A stretch of DNA of 9,053 bases. It comes from Putridiphycobacter sp965367695 (GTDB taxonomy: Bacteria; Bacteroidota; Bacteroidia; Flavobacteriales_D; Crocinitomicaceae). This document shows, one piece after another, positions 1 to 8,044 of the stretch. The stretch is taken from NCBI GenBank assembly GCA_965367695.1, contig CBDUKB010000118.1, positions 1 through 9,053 on the forward strand, in the 5' to 3' direction. The position numbers and the translations under genes were made by a program. Position 1 is the stretch's first letter. The number at the start of each line of letters is the position of its first letter. A model generated the notes under the pieces. The model did no database searches, had not been told where the DNA came from, and saw nothing but the letters and a program-made list of their open reading frames with translations.

Positions 1-1080
1 ATTGTTATAAAAGGTTATTCAAAAAATCTTTGGGGAGAATTCGTAGCTTATTTATTGTATTTTTTTGTGGCTAGTTTAATTTTAAACTGGGGAGGAAAGG
101 AATACTTACTTCGGCAATTCAGTTTACATCCTTCAAAAATAATTAATAATTGGCAAGAGTTTTTGATTGCCAGAATACCCATCCTGCTAATCATACTTTT
201 TACCATCCCAGTTTTTTTTTCATGGCAAGCTACTTTTTTTATGGCCATTTGGGTAGTTGCAGGTTTTTTCACAAATGCTTTTACGCCCATCTATCTTTAT
301 AAAAGAGATTATTTAAAAGTAATCATTGCGGAAATACTAAGTTTTATAGTGTTAGCCTTACTTATATACAAGCAATCAAAGGAGATGAACGTATACACAT
401 TGGGTAATTATTATGCGATTTATCTTTTGGTGAAAACCCTTTTTTTTACTGTCATTTATTTTCCCTTCTTCAAGTTTCAAAAAATAAAATTTAACGCGCA
501 GATACTTTTACTTGCTTTGCCATTTTTACTGTTGAGTTTAACTGGTTTTTTTCAATCAAAAATTGACTTATACGTCTTTGCAATATTCCATAAAGAGGCT
601 TTACTTGCCGAATACCAGATTATTTCTGGTTTTTTTATTTTCACTCAATCAATAGCAACCATTATGCTGCTGCCCTATGTTAAAAACGTGTATCGAATGC
701 AAGCAAAAGGACTTCAGAAAACAAGTCGTCTTTTAGGTCTTAGTGGTATAATAATTAATGTGTTAACTGTACTTGCAATATATTTCGCACTCAAATATTT
801 TTTCATTATTAACTTGACTTTTTTACAAGTTATTTTAGGTTATGCAATCGGTTTACCTTCTTATTTTTATGCAGTTCGTGTCTTTTATCTTTTTAAAGAA
901 CACCAGGAAAAGAAAGTGCTTATCGTTTCAGTTTTAAGTTTATTCATTAACTTAACGCTTTCGGTTATATTACTGTATTTTAAATGGGAAATAACAGGCG
1001 TATTGATTGCAAATGCTGCTGCTCAAGTAACTTGTTTGCTACTCTATTTACAATTTGAATTAAATGATAAAACAGCTTAA
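1..1080 (+). CDS. Polysaccharide/lipid flippase, Wzx/MATE-like, 5' end missing
   Basis: This is probably an inner-membrane flippase of the Wzx/MOP type, moving a lipid-linked glycan intermediate from the cytoplasmic to the periplasmic face. The frame is open from base 1, so the true start lies to the left; the TTG at 55 is inside the protein. About 359 codons are visible. They hold about eleven hydrophobic segments separated by short Lys/Arg-rich loops, with no soluble domain. The first visible residues (GEFV, then LNWGGKEYLLRQFS) resemble the loop after the first helix in this family, where a Gly-x-Tyr/Phe element is followed by a helix and an Arg-x-x-Ser turn, so perhaps only about 40 residues are missing. 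The last 17 bases overlap the next gene. The family call rests on topology and weak motifs; the substrate is unknown. Confidence 0.72.
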   Translation: MVIKGYSKNLWGEFVAYLLYFFVASLILNWGGKEYLLRQFSLHPSKIINNWQEFLIARIPILLIILFTIPVFFSWQATFFMAIWVVAGFFTNAFTPIYLYKRDYLKVIIAEILSFIVLALLIYKQSKEMNVYTLGNYYAIYLLVKTLFFTVIYFPFFKFQKIKFNAQILLLALPFLLLSLTGFFQSKIDLYVFAIFHKEALLAEYQIISGFFIFTQSIATIMLLPYVKNVYRMQAKGLQKTSRLLGLSGIIINVLTVLAIYFALKYFFIINLTFLQVILGYAIGLPSYFYAVRVFYLFKEHQEKKVLIVSVLSLFINLTLSVILLYFKWEITGVLIANAAAQVTCLLLYLQFELNDKTA

Positions 1081-2143
1081 ACACCTCAATAAAAAAATTG
1101 CTCCTAAGCAGTTTCTTTTTGGTCCTGAATGGATTGTGCTTGGGGTTAATAATGTGTGTAATTTACATTGTAAAATGTGTGATGTTGGGACAAAAAACTT
1201 GGATAGTAATTTTGCTCAAAACTTAGTGGGAACACACCCATTAAATATGCCACTTGAATTAATTAAAACGACCATTGACCAAACTGCTACCTACTTTCCA
1301 AATGCTAAATTAGGCTATGCATTTACAGAGCCTTTAGTCTACCCACACTTAATTGAATCATTACAATATGCAAACGAAAAAAACATTTATACCACTGTCA
1401 CTACCAATGCCCTCACATTAAAACAAAAAGCAGCTGATTTAGCAAAAGTTGGACTCAATGAATTATATATTTCTTTAGATGGCCCACAAGACATTCACAA
1501 TGAAATTCGGGGGCATCAAAAATCATTTCAGAAGGCAATCGAAGGAATAGAAGCCCTAATGTCAACTGGAACTTGTCCGAAAATCTCAGTTATTTGTGCC
1601 ATTACAGAATGGAACATTGGGCATTTAAAAGAATTGATTGACAGTCTAAAACATCTTCAAATATCAGAATTTGCCTTTATGCACACCCAATTTAATAGTC
1701 AAAAATCTGCCGATATCCACAATGCAGGTAAATGGGGAGAAATTTATCCATCATTTGATTCAAATGTTGATGAATTGGATTTTAGTAAAATGGATTTCGA
1801 CATTTTACTTTCTGAAATTAAAAGCATTCAATCAGAAAAAAAACCATTTAACGTTTACTTTTCACCCGAAATAAACGATAAAGAAGGGCTTGAAACGTAT
1901 TATTTAAAGCCCGAAAAAATTATTGGCAAACATTGCGAAGCTGTTTTTAATAGTATTATGGTCAAGTCTGATGGAAGTGTAATTCCAGCACATGGACGCT
2001 GTTACAATCTCACCATAGGAAATTTAAACAGTCAAAATTTAAAAGAAATTTGGGCATCCCAAGTATTAAAAAAACTACGTGGAGATTTACATGAAGCAGG
2101 TGGTTTATTTCAAGGTTGCAGCCGGTGCTGTAGTGCATTTTAA
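1064..2143 (+). CDS. Radical SAM protein with SPASM-like C-terminal cluster
   Basis: This is a cytoplasmic radical S-adenosylmethionine enzyme of 359 residues. The CNLHCKMC motif (C32, C36, C39, spacing Cx3Cx2C) is the classic site for the [4Fe-4S] cluster that cleaves SAM. A GYAFTEPL stretch stands where the family has its SAM-binding Gly-Glu-Pro element, and LYISLDGP is the typical strand-4 sequence. The C-terminal 70 residues carry C291, C313, C352, C355 and C356 and a SDGSVIPAHGRC-x-GNL pattern typical of SPASM/twitch auxiliary-cluster domains, but with fewer cysteines than the seven-Cys SPASM set. The ATG at 1064 lies within the flippase end (17-base overlap), suggesting translational coupling. 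SPASM proteins modify peptides, sugars or other small substrates. No precursor-peptide gene is visible nearby, so a sugar or lipid-precursor substrate is more likely, but this is inference. Confidence 0.88.
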   Translation: MIKQLKHLNKKIAPKQFLFGPEWIVLGVNNVCNLHCKMCDVGTKNLDSNFAQNLVGTHPLNMPLELIKTTIDQTATYFPNAKLGYAFTEPLVYPHLIESLQYANEKNIYTTVTTNALTLKQKAADLAKVGLNELYISLDGPQDIHNEIRGHQKSFQKAIEGIEALMSTGTCPKISVICAITEWNIGHLKELIDSLKHLQISEFAFMHTQFNSQKSADIHNAGKWGEIYPSFDSNVDELDFSKMDFDILLSEIKSIQSEKKPFNVYFSPEINDKEGLETYYLKPEKIIGKHCEAVFNSIMVKSDGSVIPAHGRCYNLTIGNLNSQNLKEIWASQVLKKLRGDLHEAGGLFQGCSRCCSAF

Positions 2144-2148
2144 AAAAG

Positions 2149-2928
2149 ATGAGAGAAGCATTTTTCGACAAAGCAGCCATAAAATACGACGATACTTTTA
2201 CCAATAGTATGATTGGTAAACTGCAAAGGAAACGGGTTTATTATTGGCTTGAAAAAGTGAATTTTTTTAATCGAGTAAACTCAGTATTTGAGTTGAATTG
2301 TGGGACAGGTTTTGACGCCCAATATTTTAATGAAAAAGGATTAAAAGTCAGGGCCAGTGATATTTCCCCAAAAATGATTGAAGTTGCAAAATCTCAAAGA
2401 TCAAAATCAATCGAATTCATGCAATTGGACTTTAACAAACTTGAGGAAGTAAGCATTGATGAAGATGTTGTTTTTTCCAATTTTGGTGGATTGAACTGTG
2501 TTTCAAAAGAAAAAATAATTGAAATTGAACATGCCCTTCATTCAAAACTAAAGCGTGGAAACATGGTAGTTTGGGTAATTATGCCTAAATTTTCGCTAAT
2601 GGAATCAAACTTTTTTTTCTTTCAACTCCAATGGAAAAAAATATTTCGCCGAAATAGAAACGAACCATTAATGGTGAATGTTGATGGAACGGCTGTACCT
2701 ACTTATTTTCATTCACCGAAAACAATTAAGAATATATTAAAGCCTCATTTTAACATCAAACTTGTTAAACCAGTGGCCTTATTTTTACCTCCTTCCTATT
2801 TAGAATCTTTTATAAAAAGAAAGCCTACATTGATCAAGTTATTAAATCGTTTAGAATTTATTTTTGGTCGAATATCTATATTTTCGGGTTGCGCTGATCA
2901 TTTTATAATAATAGCCGAAAAAAGATGA
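2149..2928 (+). CDS. Class I SAM-dependent methyltransferase
   Basis: A 259-residue soluble protein with the seven-stranded Rossmann methyltransferase fold in its first half. Motif I is FELNCGTGFD (about residues 47-56), the SAM-binding glycine loop, with Asn where Gly is commonest. D71 in ASDISPKM fits the acidic residue that holds the SAM ribose, and D94 in QLDF fits the adenine-contacting position. The start resembles many small-molecule methyltransferases (FFDKAAIKYDDTF). The C-terminal half is basic and aromatic (for example a run of four Phe in SNFFFFQL, then RRNRNE), perhaps a substrate or membrane-facing lid, and the protein ends with a DHFIIIAEKR strand usual for this fold. It starts five bases after the previous stop and overlaps the next gene by ATGA. 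The acceptor (sugar hydroxyl, carboxyl, amine or lipid) cannot be told. Confidence 0.85.
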   Translation: MREAFFDKAAIKYDDTFTNSMIGKLQRKRVYYWLEKVNFFNRVNSVFELNCGTGFDAQYFNEKGLKVRASDISPKMIEVAKSQRSKSIEFMQLDFNKLEEVSIDEDVVFSNFGGLNCVSKEKIIEIEHALHSKLKRGNMVVWVIMPKFSLMESNFFFFQLQWKKIFRRNRNEPLMVNVDGTAVPTYFHSPKTIKNILKPHFNIKLVKPVALFLPPSYLESFIKRKPTLIKLLNRLEFIFGRISIFSGCADHFIIIAEKR

Positions 2929-4115
2929 AAACAGTATTAACACATGGTTATTTTATTGCAGAAGATAAGGTGGAGCAGCAAATCATGAAACCCTATCCCC
3001 CACTCGGGTTATTATATATTTCAGCATACTTAAACAAGCATAACTATTCTCATTTAGTTTTCGACACCACCTTCTCTAACCAACAAGAATGGCAGGATTA
3101 CATACTGATTGAACAGCCTGATTTAATAGCCTTTTATGTTAATTTAATGACAAAAGTTAAGGTTATCAAATTAATGCAATGGGTGAAAAAAAATCCTAAT
3201 CTTAAAGCAACAAAAATAGTATTAGGAGGACCTGACATCACTTATAATAAAGCCAATTATTTAAAAGCTGGAGCTGATTTTCTTATTATTGGAGAAGGAG
3301 AAGCAACGACTTTAGAACTGATTCAATCCCTTAGTAGTCAATCCGATTTATCATTTATTTCAGGTTTAGTTTACGAAAAAAATGGGGCAATCATTAGCAA
3401 TGCACCAAGGCAAAAAATTAAAGATATTGATGAATTGCCTCTGCCGAATCGAGCGGTATTTCCAATCCAAAAATATTTAGACACCTGGAAAAAAGCACAT
3501 GGCCAAAGCGCATTAAATATCAGCACACAAAGGGGGTGTCCATACACTTGTAAATGGTGCAGTACTGCAGTATACGGCCAGAGCTATCGGAGACGTTCTC
3601 CAGAATTGGTCGTGGCAGAACTCTCAACATTAATGCAAACTTATTCTCCCGACACTTTTTGGTTTGTTGATGATGTATTTACCATTAGTCATAAATGGAT
3701 GGAAGGTTTTGCTGCTGCCGTAAAAGCAAAGGGATTAAAAATTCAGTATGAATGCATTACTCGTGCAGAAAGAATGAATGATGAAATTATTCAAATACTA
3801 AAGGCTACGGGATGTATTCGCGTTTGGATTGGCGCAGAAAGTGGCTCCCAAAAAATAATTGATGCCATGGACCGCAGAGTTGACGTGAATTTAGTTAGAG
3901 ATCAATTAATTGCCACTCGTAAGGCTGGGATTGAAACTGGCACTTTTATAATGGTAGGTTATCCAGGAGAAACATACCCAGACATTTTAAAAACTGCTAA
4001 ATACTTGGAAGATGCTTTGCCAGATCAGTTTACAATTACTAAAAGCTATCCAATAAAAGGAACCCCATTGCATGATGAAATCATGTCAAATATTACTTAT
4101 CAACCAAATTGGTAA
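2925..4115 (+). CDS. B12-binding-type radical SAM protein, C-terminus cut by in-frame TAA
   Basis: A 396-residue protein with the two-domain layout of cobalamin-dependent radical SAM enzymes. The N-terminal Rossmann-like domain opens with PYPPLGLLYISAYL and carries GGPD (101-104) and GEGE (123-126), the usual B12-domain landmarks. The radical SAM barrel begins at RGCPYTCKWC (C205, C209, C212; Cx3Cx2C), followed by WFVDDVF, the SAM-contacting stretch GAESGSQ and MVGYPGET. Family members do C- or P-methylations or other radical reactions on sugars, lipids and natural products. The gene starts in an ATGA overlap with the methyltransferase. The frame stops at TAA 4113-4115, but the same frame then stays open to 4301 with sequence expected of this family's tail, so the protein is probably truncated by about 61 residues. 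Both catalytic domains are intact. The substrate is unknown, and binding of B12 is inferred from the fold only. Confidence 0.88.
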   Translation: MKTVLTHGYFIAEDKVEQQIMKPYPPLGLLYISAYLNKHNYSHLVFDTTFSNQQEWQDYILIEQPDLIAFYVNLMTKVKVIKLMQWVKKNPNLKATKIVLGGPDITYNKANYLKAGADFLIIGEGEATTLELIQSLSSQSDLSFISGLVYEKNGAIISNAPRQKIKDIDELPLPNRAVFPIQKYLDTWKKAHGQSALNISTQRGCPYTCKWCSTAVYGQSYRRRSPELVVAELSTLMQTYSPDTFWFVDDVFTISHKWMEGFAAAVKAKGLKIQYECITRAERMNDEIIQILKATGCIRVWIGAESGSQKIIDAMDRRVDVNLVRDQLIATRKAGIETGTFIMVGYPGETYPDILKTAKYLEDALPDQFTITKSYPIKGTPLHDEIMSNITYQPNW

Positions 4116-4301
4116 ACTTCAACCGACCGTGAAATAGTATTTAAAAGAAGATATTCAGACTTGTTTTATAAAAATGCTATTCGCTACATTTATAATAGGG
4201 TACAATTAAAACGAGAAAAAATAGCACAATCCATTTCACTAAAAACACGTTTAAAAGTTTGGACAAGTGGCATCATCATTAAAGTGTTATCTCTAAAATG
4301 A
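4113..4301 (+). pseudogene. Severed C-terminal tail of the preceding radical SAM gene
   Basis: The interval between the TAA at 4113-4115 and the glycosyltransferase start is not true intergenic DNA. In the frame of the upstream radical SAM gene it reads 61 open codons, beginning TSTDREIVFKRRYS and continuing FYKNAIRYIYNRV, then ends at TGA 4299-4301. A Trp followed by Thr-Asp-Arg-(Asp/Glu)-Ile, a basic patch and an aromatic helix is what I expect in the tail of B12-type radical SAM proteins. The TGA forms an ATGA overlap with the next start at 4298, the same junction seen at 2925 and 6806. There is no in-frame ATG, so the piece is unlikely to be made alone. It fits a one-base change to TAA from CAA, GAA or AAA, or a sequencing/assembly error. 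Confidence 0.8.
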
Positions 4302-5401
4302 AACATCAAGCTTTAATCATCATAGACCGTTTGGCTAAACCAATTTATACGTTGTTGAATAATTTAAAATGGCGTCCTAAAAAAAATGGTAGTCAACCAC
4401 AATATATTGTGTTAAAATTTTTTGGATTAGGCAGTATCACCAGAATTGCACATGTATTAAATCAATCAGAAATCTCAAGAAAAGAGGTCACTTTTGTTAC
4501 GTTAATAGCACATAAAGGTATTATTGAAATATTGAATTTGAATGCTCTTTATATAAAAACAGGCAATCCCTTTCAATTTATTGGCAGTGTTTTTTCAACC
4601 ATTTATAAAGTTTGGAAACAAAAAAACACTGTGATACTTGACATGGAAAGGGCCTCAAATTTATCAGGTATTTTTCGACTTGTTATAGGGATTAATAAAA
4701 AATGTAGTGCTTTTAGTTTCGAACAATCAAATAGGCAAAAATCAACCCAAAACTTTATCACATTGACAAATAAAGCAGCTACAACTGCAATTGCCGAAAT
4801 GTTTGGCACATCATATACGATACCTGAGCTAAATTTGAAAAATAATGCATCCAATAAAATATTAGTCAATATTAATGCAGGCAGCTATTTACCTCAAAGA
4901 AAATTTACCTTACCTGAATACGCCAAATTGATCCAAGCACTCAGCATCCAAAAACCAACTTGGCATTTTTATTTGACTGGTTTAAAATCAGAAGTAGGAG
5001 ATACCGAAAAATTTAAGCAATTATTGATCACAAATGATGTGCCAGTCGATAAAATTTCAAATTTAGCTGGACAACAAAATTTAAAGGCATTCGTGGATGA
5101 AATAAAATCAGCAAAACTACTTATTACCAACGACTCAGGCCCATTGCATTTGGCATATTATTTTGGTGTGCTAACAGTGGGAATTTGGGGACCTACTGCT
5201 CCTCTTTTAGTTGGATATAAAGACAATAATTTAATGTTAAATATTCAATCAAATATAAATTGCACCCCTTGCTTTATTCATCCTAAATCAAGCGTTGCAA
5301 AACATTGCAAAGGCCAATTAACTTGTTTTAAATCTTTAATTCCATCCGAGATGGCCTCAAAAATAGTTAGCTTCGTTGATACTGATAAAATCAAAGCTTG
5401 A
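4298..5401 (+). CDS. Glycosyltransferase family 9 (heptosyltransferase-like)
   Basis: A 367-residue cytoplasmic, GT-B-fold transferase of the LPS heptosyltransferase family (GT9), expected to add a sugar from a nucleotide donor to a lipid-linked acceptor at the inner membrane. The first domain holds VLKFFGLGSITR, the family's N-terminal Gly loop. The second domain starts with ILVNINAGSYLPQRKF and contains LAGQQNLKAF, then TNDSGPLH (277-284, the nucleotide-sugar binding Asp-Ser-Gly-Pro-x-His) and WGPTAP (297-302). A Cys set near the end (C322, C325, C337, C343) follows the CxPC...C...C pattern seen in many GT9 proteins. About 35 residues precede the first strand, somewhat longer than usual. 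The start ATG forms ATGA with the stop of the disrupted radical SAM frame, and the stop lies four bases before the next gene. The sugar need not be heptose. Confidence 0.9.
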   Translation: MKHQALIIIDRLAKPIYTLLNNLKWRPKKNGSQPQYIVLKFFGLGSITRIAHVLNQSEISRKEVTFVTLIAHKGIIEILNLNALYIKTGNPFQFIGSVFSTIYKVWKQKNTVILDMERASNLSGIFRLVIGINKKCSAFSFEQSNRQKSTQNFITLTNKAATTAIAEMFGTSYTIPELNLKNNASNKILVNINAGSYLPQRKFTLPEYAKLIQALSIQKPTWHFYLTGLKSEVGDTEKFKQLLITNDVPVDKISNLAGQQNLKAFVDEIKSAKLLITNDSGPLHLAYYFGVLTVGIWGPTAPLLVGYKDNNLMLNIQSNINCTPCFIHPKSSVAKHCKGQLTCFKSLIPSEMASKIVSFVDTDKIKA

Positions 5402-5405
5402 TAAA

Positions 5406-6809
5406 ATGATAGGAACCAGAAAAATTTTATTGCTGAATCCACCCGGTAAAAAATTTTATATAAGAGACTATTATTGTTCAAAAGTTTCGAAAGCCTATTA
5501 CCTGCCTCAGCCAGTTGATTTACTCATACAATCCGCATTTTTTAATGAACCAGAATTTGAAATTTTAGTCTTGGATTCGATTGCAGAAAATCTTTCAATT
5601 AAGTCAACACTTGAGCAAATAAAAAACTTTTCGCCAGCTTATATCATAGGATTAATTGGGTCAGTTTCATTACTAGAGGATACTGCATTTTATGAATCCA
5701 TCAAGCGTGAAAATCCTTCAACGACTATTGCTTGTTCGGGAGATGCACTTTTAGAAAAACACCCTGAAAAATTTAAAAATTATCCTTGGTTAGATCTCAT
5801 CATTACCAATTTTTACACTGATGGTTTTAAGCAATACATACTAAATTCAACTGCTGCCGAAGGAATTGTTTATCGTGAGAATGGGAATATCATCAGCAAA
5901 GAAAGTAAAAGATCAAAGCCAGTTGATCTACCAATTCCGAAACAACATCTTTTTAAGGGGTTTTATAGAATGCCATTTGCAAATGCTTTGCCCATGGCTA
6001 CTATCTTAACTAATTATGCCTGCCCATACCCTTGTACCTTCTGTATCATGTCGACTTTACCATATACTTCGCGTACAGCTGGTTCCATTATTGCTGAATT
6101 AAAATATTTAAAAGAAAAAGGGTATAAATTCCTTTATTTTTCGGACCAAACTTTTTTTCAATCGAAAGCCATTACTAAAGTTGTGTTAGAATGGATGATT
6201 GCCGAAGACTATGGTTTGAGTTGGATGTGCTTTTCACGGGTTGACGTACTCGACGAAAAAGAATTAAGAATGATGAAAAAAGCGGGTTGTACATTAATAA
6301 TGTTTGGGGTAGAATGGGCAGAAGATGAACTTCTTGAACATTATAAAAAACATTATACTACCGCACAAATTAAGCATACTTTTAAAATTTCAAAGGATAT
6401 TGGAATTAAAAGATTGGGCACTTTTTTGATTGGTGTTCCGGGTCAATCCAAAGCGTCTATTTTAAAAACCATGGCCTTTGCCAAAGAAATTGACGCAGAT
6501 TATGCATCCTTTAATGTAGCTGTTCCAAGAAGTAATACCTCTTTTAGAGAGGAAGCGCTTAAAGAAGGGTTAATGGATGATTCTTTGGAAGTGATGGACC
6601 AATCGGGGAGTGAAGTAACCATTGGTACAGGTGCCATATCTCGAAATGAACTTCAAAAGTTAAAGAATAAAGCATATCGCTCATTTTATTTTAGACCCAC
6701 TTATATTTTTAAAAGATTAATTTCGATAAGAAGTTGGACGGCATTCAAAATGCATTGTTTGGAGGGTTATTATATTTTTAAAGGAATTTTGAAGAAACCG
6801 AAAGCATGA
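5406..6809 (+). CDS. Radical SAM protein with degenerate B12-binding-like N-terminal domain
   Basis: A 467-residue radical SAM protein. KILLLNPPGKKFYIRDYY at the N-terminus is the first strand of the Rossmann-like domain found in B12-type members. The cluster motif is YACPYPCTFC (C206, C210, C213), followed by FLYFSDQTFF, the barrel stretch MMKKAGC-x-FGVEWAEDEL, and FLIGVPGQS. The C-terminus has the basic, aromatic tail common in the family (KAYRSFYFRPTYIFKRL). The N-terminal domain lacks the GGP and GEGE landmarks seen in its two neighbours: the matching stretches read CSGDALLEKH and ITNFYTDG, so cobalamin binding is doubtful. I chose the ATG at 5406 because homologous-looking sequence starts there; an in-frame TTG at 5376 would add ten residues inside the previous gene. 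It overlaps the next gene by ATGA. Reaction and substrate are unknown. Confidence 0.87.
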   Translation: MIGTRKILLLNPPGKKFYIRDYYCSKVSKAYYLPQPVDLLIQSAFFNEPEFEILVLDSIAENLSIKSTLEQIKNFSPAYIIGLIGSVSLLEDTAFYESIKRENPSTTIACSGDALLEKHPEKFKNYPWLDLIITNFYTDGFKQYILNSTAAEGIVYRENGNIISKESKRSKPVDLPIPKQHLFKGFYRMPFANALPMATILTNYACPYPCTFCIMSTLPYTSRTAGSIIAELKYLKEKGYKFLYFSDQTFFQSKAITKVVLEWMIAEDYGLSWMCFSRVDVLDEKELRMMKKAGCTLIMFGVEWAEDELLEHYKKHYTTAQIKHTFKISKDIGIKRLGTFLIGVPGQSKASILKTMAFAKEIDADYASFNVAVPRSNTSFREEALKEGLMDDSLEVMDQSGSEVTIGTGAISRNELQKLKNKAYRSFYFRPTYIFKRLISIRSWTAFKMHCLEGYYIFKGILKKPKA

Positions 6810-8044
6810 TAATTAATCAAAAAAATATCATGCAATACTTATGGTTGACAGCCACTATACTCCTAATAATTTGGAAAGGAGTTCTTCCTGGTTGGAAAGA
6901 CAAACCTGCTGATTTTAATAATTATTATGTTTCAGCTCACTTGTTAGTTGAAGGTGAGTCCATTGCTAAGTTTTACGATAGCAATTGGTTTAGTAATCAA
7001 GCCAAGCAGATCGGCATAGCGAATGGTGCTAAATTTTCTCCTTTCCCACCTATCACTGCCGTAATAATGACTCCTTTCACTATTTGGACCCCACTCCAAG
7101 CCAAAAGAATATGGTTATTCATTAATCTACTCATATTGATTAATTTACCTTTCGTTATTAAAAAAATTACCGCTTGGTCTTTATTAAATACTTTACTATT
7201 CTTGTCAATATTTACAATTCCATTAGCGAGTAATTTAAATTTTGGGCAAGTCTATCTTTTTATTACATTTCTTTTAGTGATAGCAATCCAACTTAGTTAC
7301 TGGAAGAATAAAAATATATTTGTAGGAATTTCATTTGGTATGGTAGCCGCATTCAAATATATTCCACTTTTATTTCTAGGATACCTATTTAATCATCAAA
7401 AAAGAAATACAATTTTTATTTGGGGAGGCATGACCTTTTTCATATCCTTTTTGATATTTTATATTTTTGATCCTCAAGCAATCCCTGCTTTTTTTGAACA
7501 ATTTAGTTCGCATGTAGTTGGAGACTTACCTGGTCAAGGTAAATATGCTGTTGGATTTCAATCTATAGATTCCTTACTAAACAATTTATTTATTTATGAT
7601 TTGGCTCAAAATCCAACTCCGTTTATAAATCTACCAATATTAAAGCCCATTTTAAAATGGCTATGCCTTGGCATCATTTTGAGTATTATAATATTGCTAT
7701 TTAAAAAAAATAATTATCGATTAAACAAAATGTTTGTTTCTATTTCAATCATGGGCAGTTTTGTTTTTTTGCCTGCTTCCGCATCTTATCATTTTCTATT
7801 TTTATTACTCCCCATTTTATACATTTATATGTGGTTAATGACAAGTCAAACTAAAAAAGTACAGATTACTATTAGCATACTACTAATCGCAACTTTTAGC
7901 TTACAGGCATTCATGATTCCAAATATCCCTGCATATCCAACAATAAATTTATTCCTACATTATCCTCGCCTATGGGGTTTATTTTGTCTATTTTTAGTGT
8001 TGAGTTATTATTATAATAAAGATCTTTCAAAAAGACATGGCTAA
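6806..8044 (+). CDS. GT87/DUF2029-family integral-membrane glycosyltransferase
   Basis: A 412-residue polytopic membrane protein with about ten to twelve hydrophobic helices, resembling GT87 (formerly DUF2029), GT-C-fold transferases that use polyprenyl-phosphate sugars on the outer face of the inner membrane. Helix 1 spans about residues 10-28. It is followed by an extracytoplasmic loop with PADFNNYYVSA, where D36 is a candidate catalytic acid by analogy with GT-C enzymes. Next come FSPFPPITAVIMTPF, the LNFGQVYLF element (about 145-153) and AAFKYIPLLFLGY (about 181-193), all typical of the family. The last helix ends at a short basic tail. The start lies in an ATGA overlap with the upstream radical SAM gene; an alternative Met at residue 9 is less well supported. 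It overlaps the next gene by eight bases. Its presence with a flippase suggests a late, periplasmic sugar addition. The family assignment is by motif recognition only. Confidence 0.8.
   Translation: MIINQKNIMQYLWLTATILLIIWKGVLPGWKDKPADFNNYYVSAHLLVEGESIAKFYDSNWFSNQAKQIGIANGAKFSPFPPITAVIMTPFTIWTPLQAKRIWLFINLLILINLPFVIKKITAWSLLNTLLFLSIFTIPLASNLNFGQVYLFITFLLVIAIQLSYWKNKNIFVGISFGMVAAFKYIPLLFLGYLFNHQKRNTIFIWGGMTFFISFLIFYIFDPQAIPAFFEQFSSHVVGDLPGQGKYAVGFQSIDSLLNNLFIYDLAQNPTPFINLPILKPILKWLCLGIILSIIILLFKKNNYRLNKMFVSISIMGSFVFLPASASYHFLFLLLPILYIYMWLMTSQTKKVQITISILLIATFSLQAFMIPNIPAYPTINLFLHYPRLWGLFCLFLVLSYYYNKDLSKRHG

Noticed and set aside
55..57. TTG as the start of the flippase.
   Set aside because: The frame is open back to base 1 and the residues before it look like flippase sequence, so the gene is cut by the window edge.
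212..220. Nine-T run in the flippase, with other T7-T8 runs (440-447, 2611-2618, 8893-8900), as possible phase-variation tracts.
   Set aside because: The frames are intact through all of them, and such runs arise readily from Phe codons in AT-rich DNA. Nothing shows length variation.
48..290. Minus-strand open frames (48-290, 2010-2204, 4603-4869, 5278-5481) and the small plus-strand frame at 1671-1874.
   Set aside because: They lie inside or across confident coding regions in other frames and show no recognisable domain; they are by-products of composition.
1064..2143. RiPP (modified peptide) cluster built around the SPASM radical SAM protein.
   Set aside because: No small precursor gene, peptidase or peptide exporter is visible, and the neighbours are glycan-type genes. 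Junctions are too tight to hide a small gene on this strand.
4113..4115. Reassigned genetic code, or selenocysteine/pyrrolysine recoding, at the internal stop.
   Set aside because: TAA also ends the genes at 1080, 2143 and 8044, and selenocysteine and pyrrolysine use TGA and TAG, not TAA.
4116..4297. Intergenic regulatory region with a promoter for the GT9 gene.
   Set aside because: The stretch reads as an open tail of the upstream radical SAM protein, and I see no Bacteroidota-type promoter (TTG then TAnnTTTG) or hairpin terminator in it.
5376..5405. Upstream TTG start for the second B12-type radical SAM gene.
   Set aside because: It adds ten residues without family character and overlaps the GT9 gene by 26 bases. 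The ATG at 5406, four bases after the GT9 stop, precedes the typical first strand.
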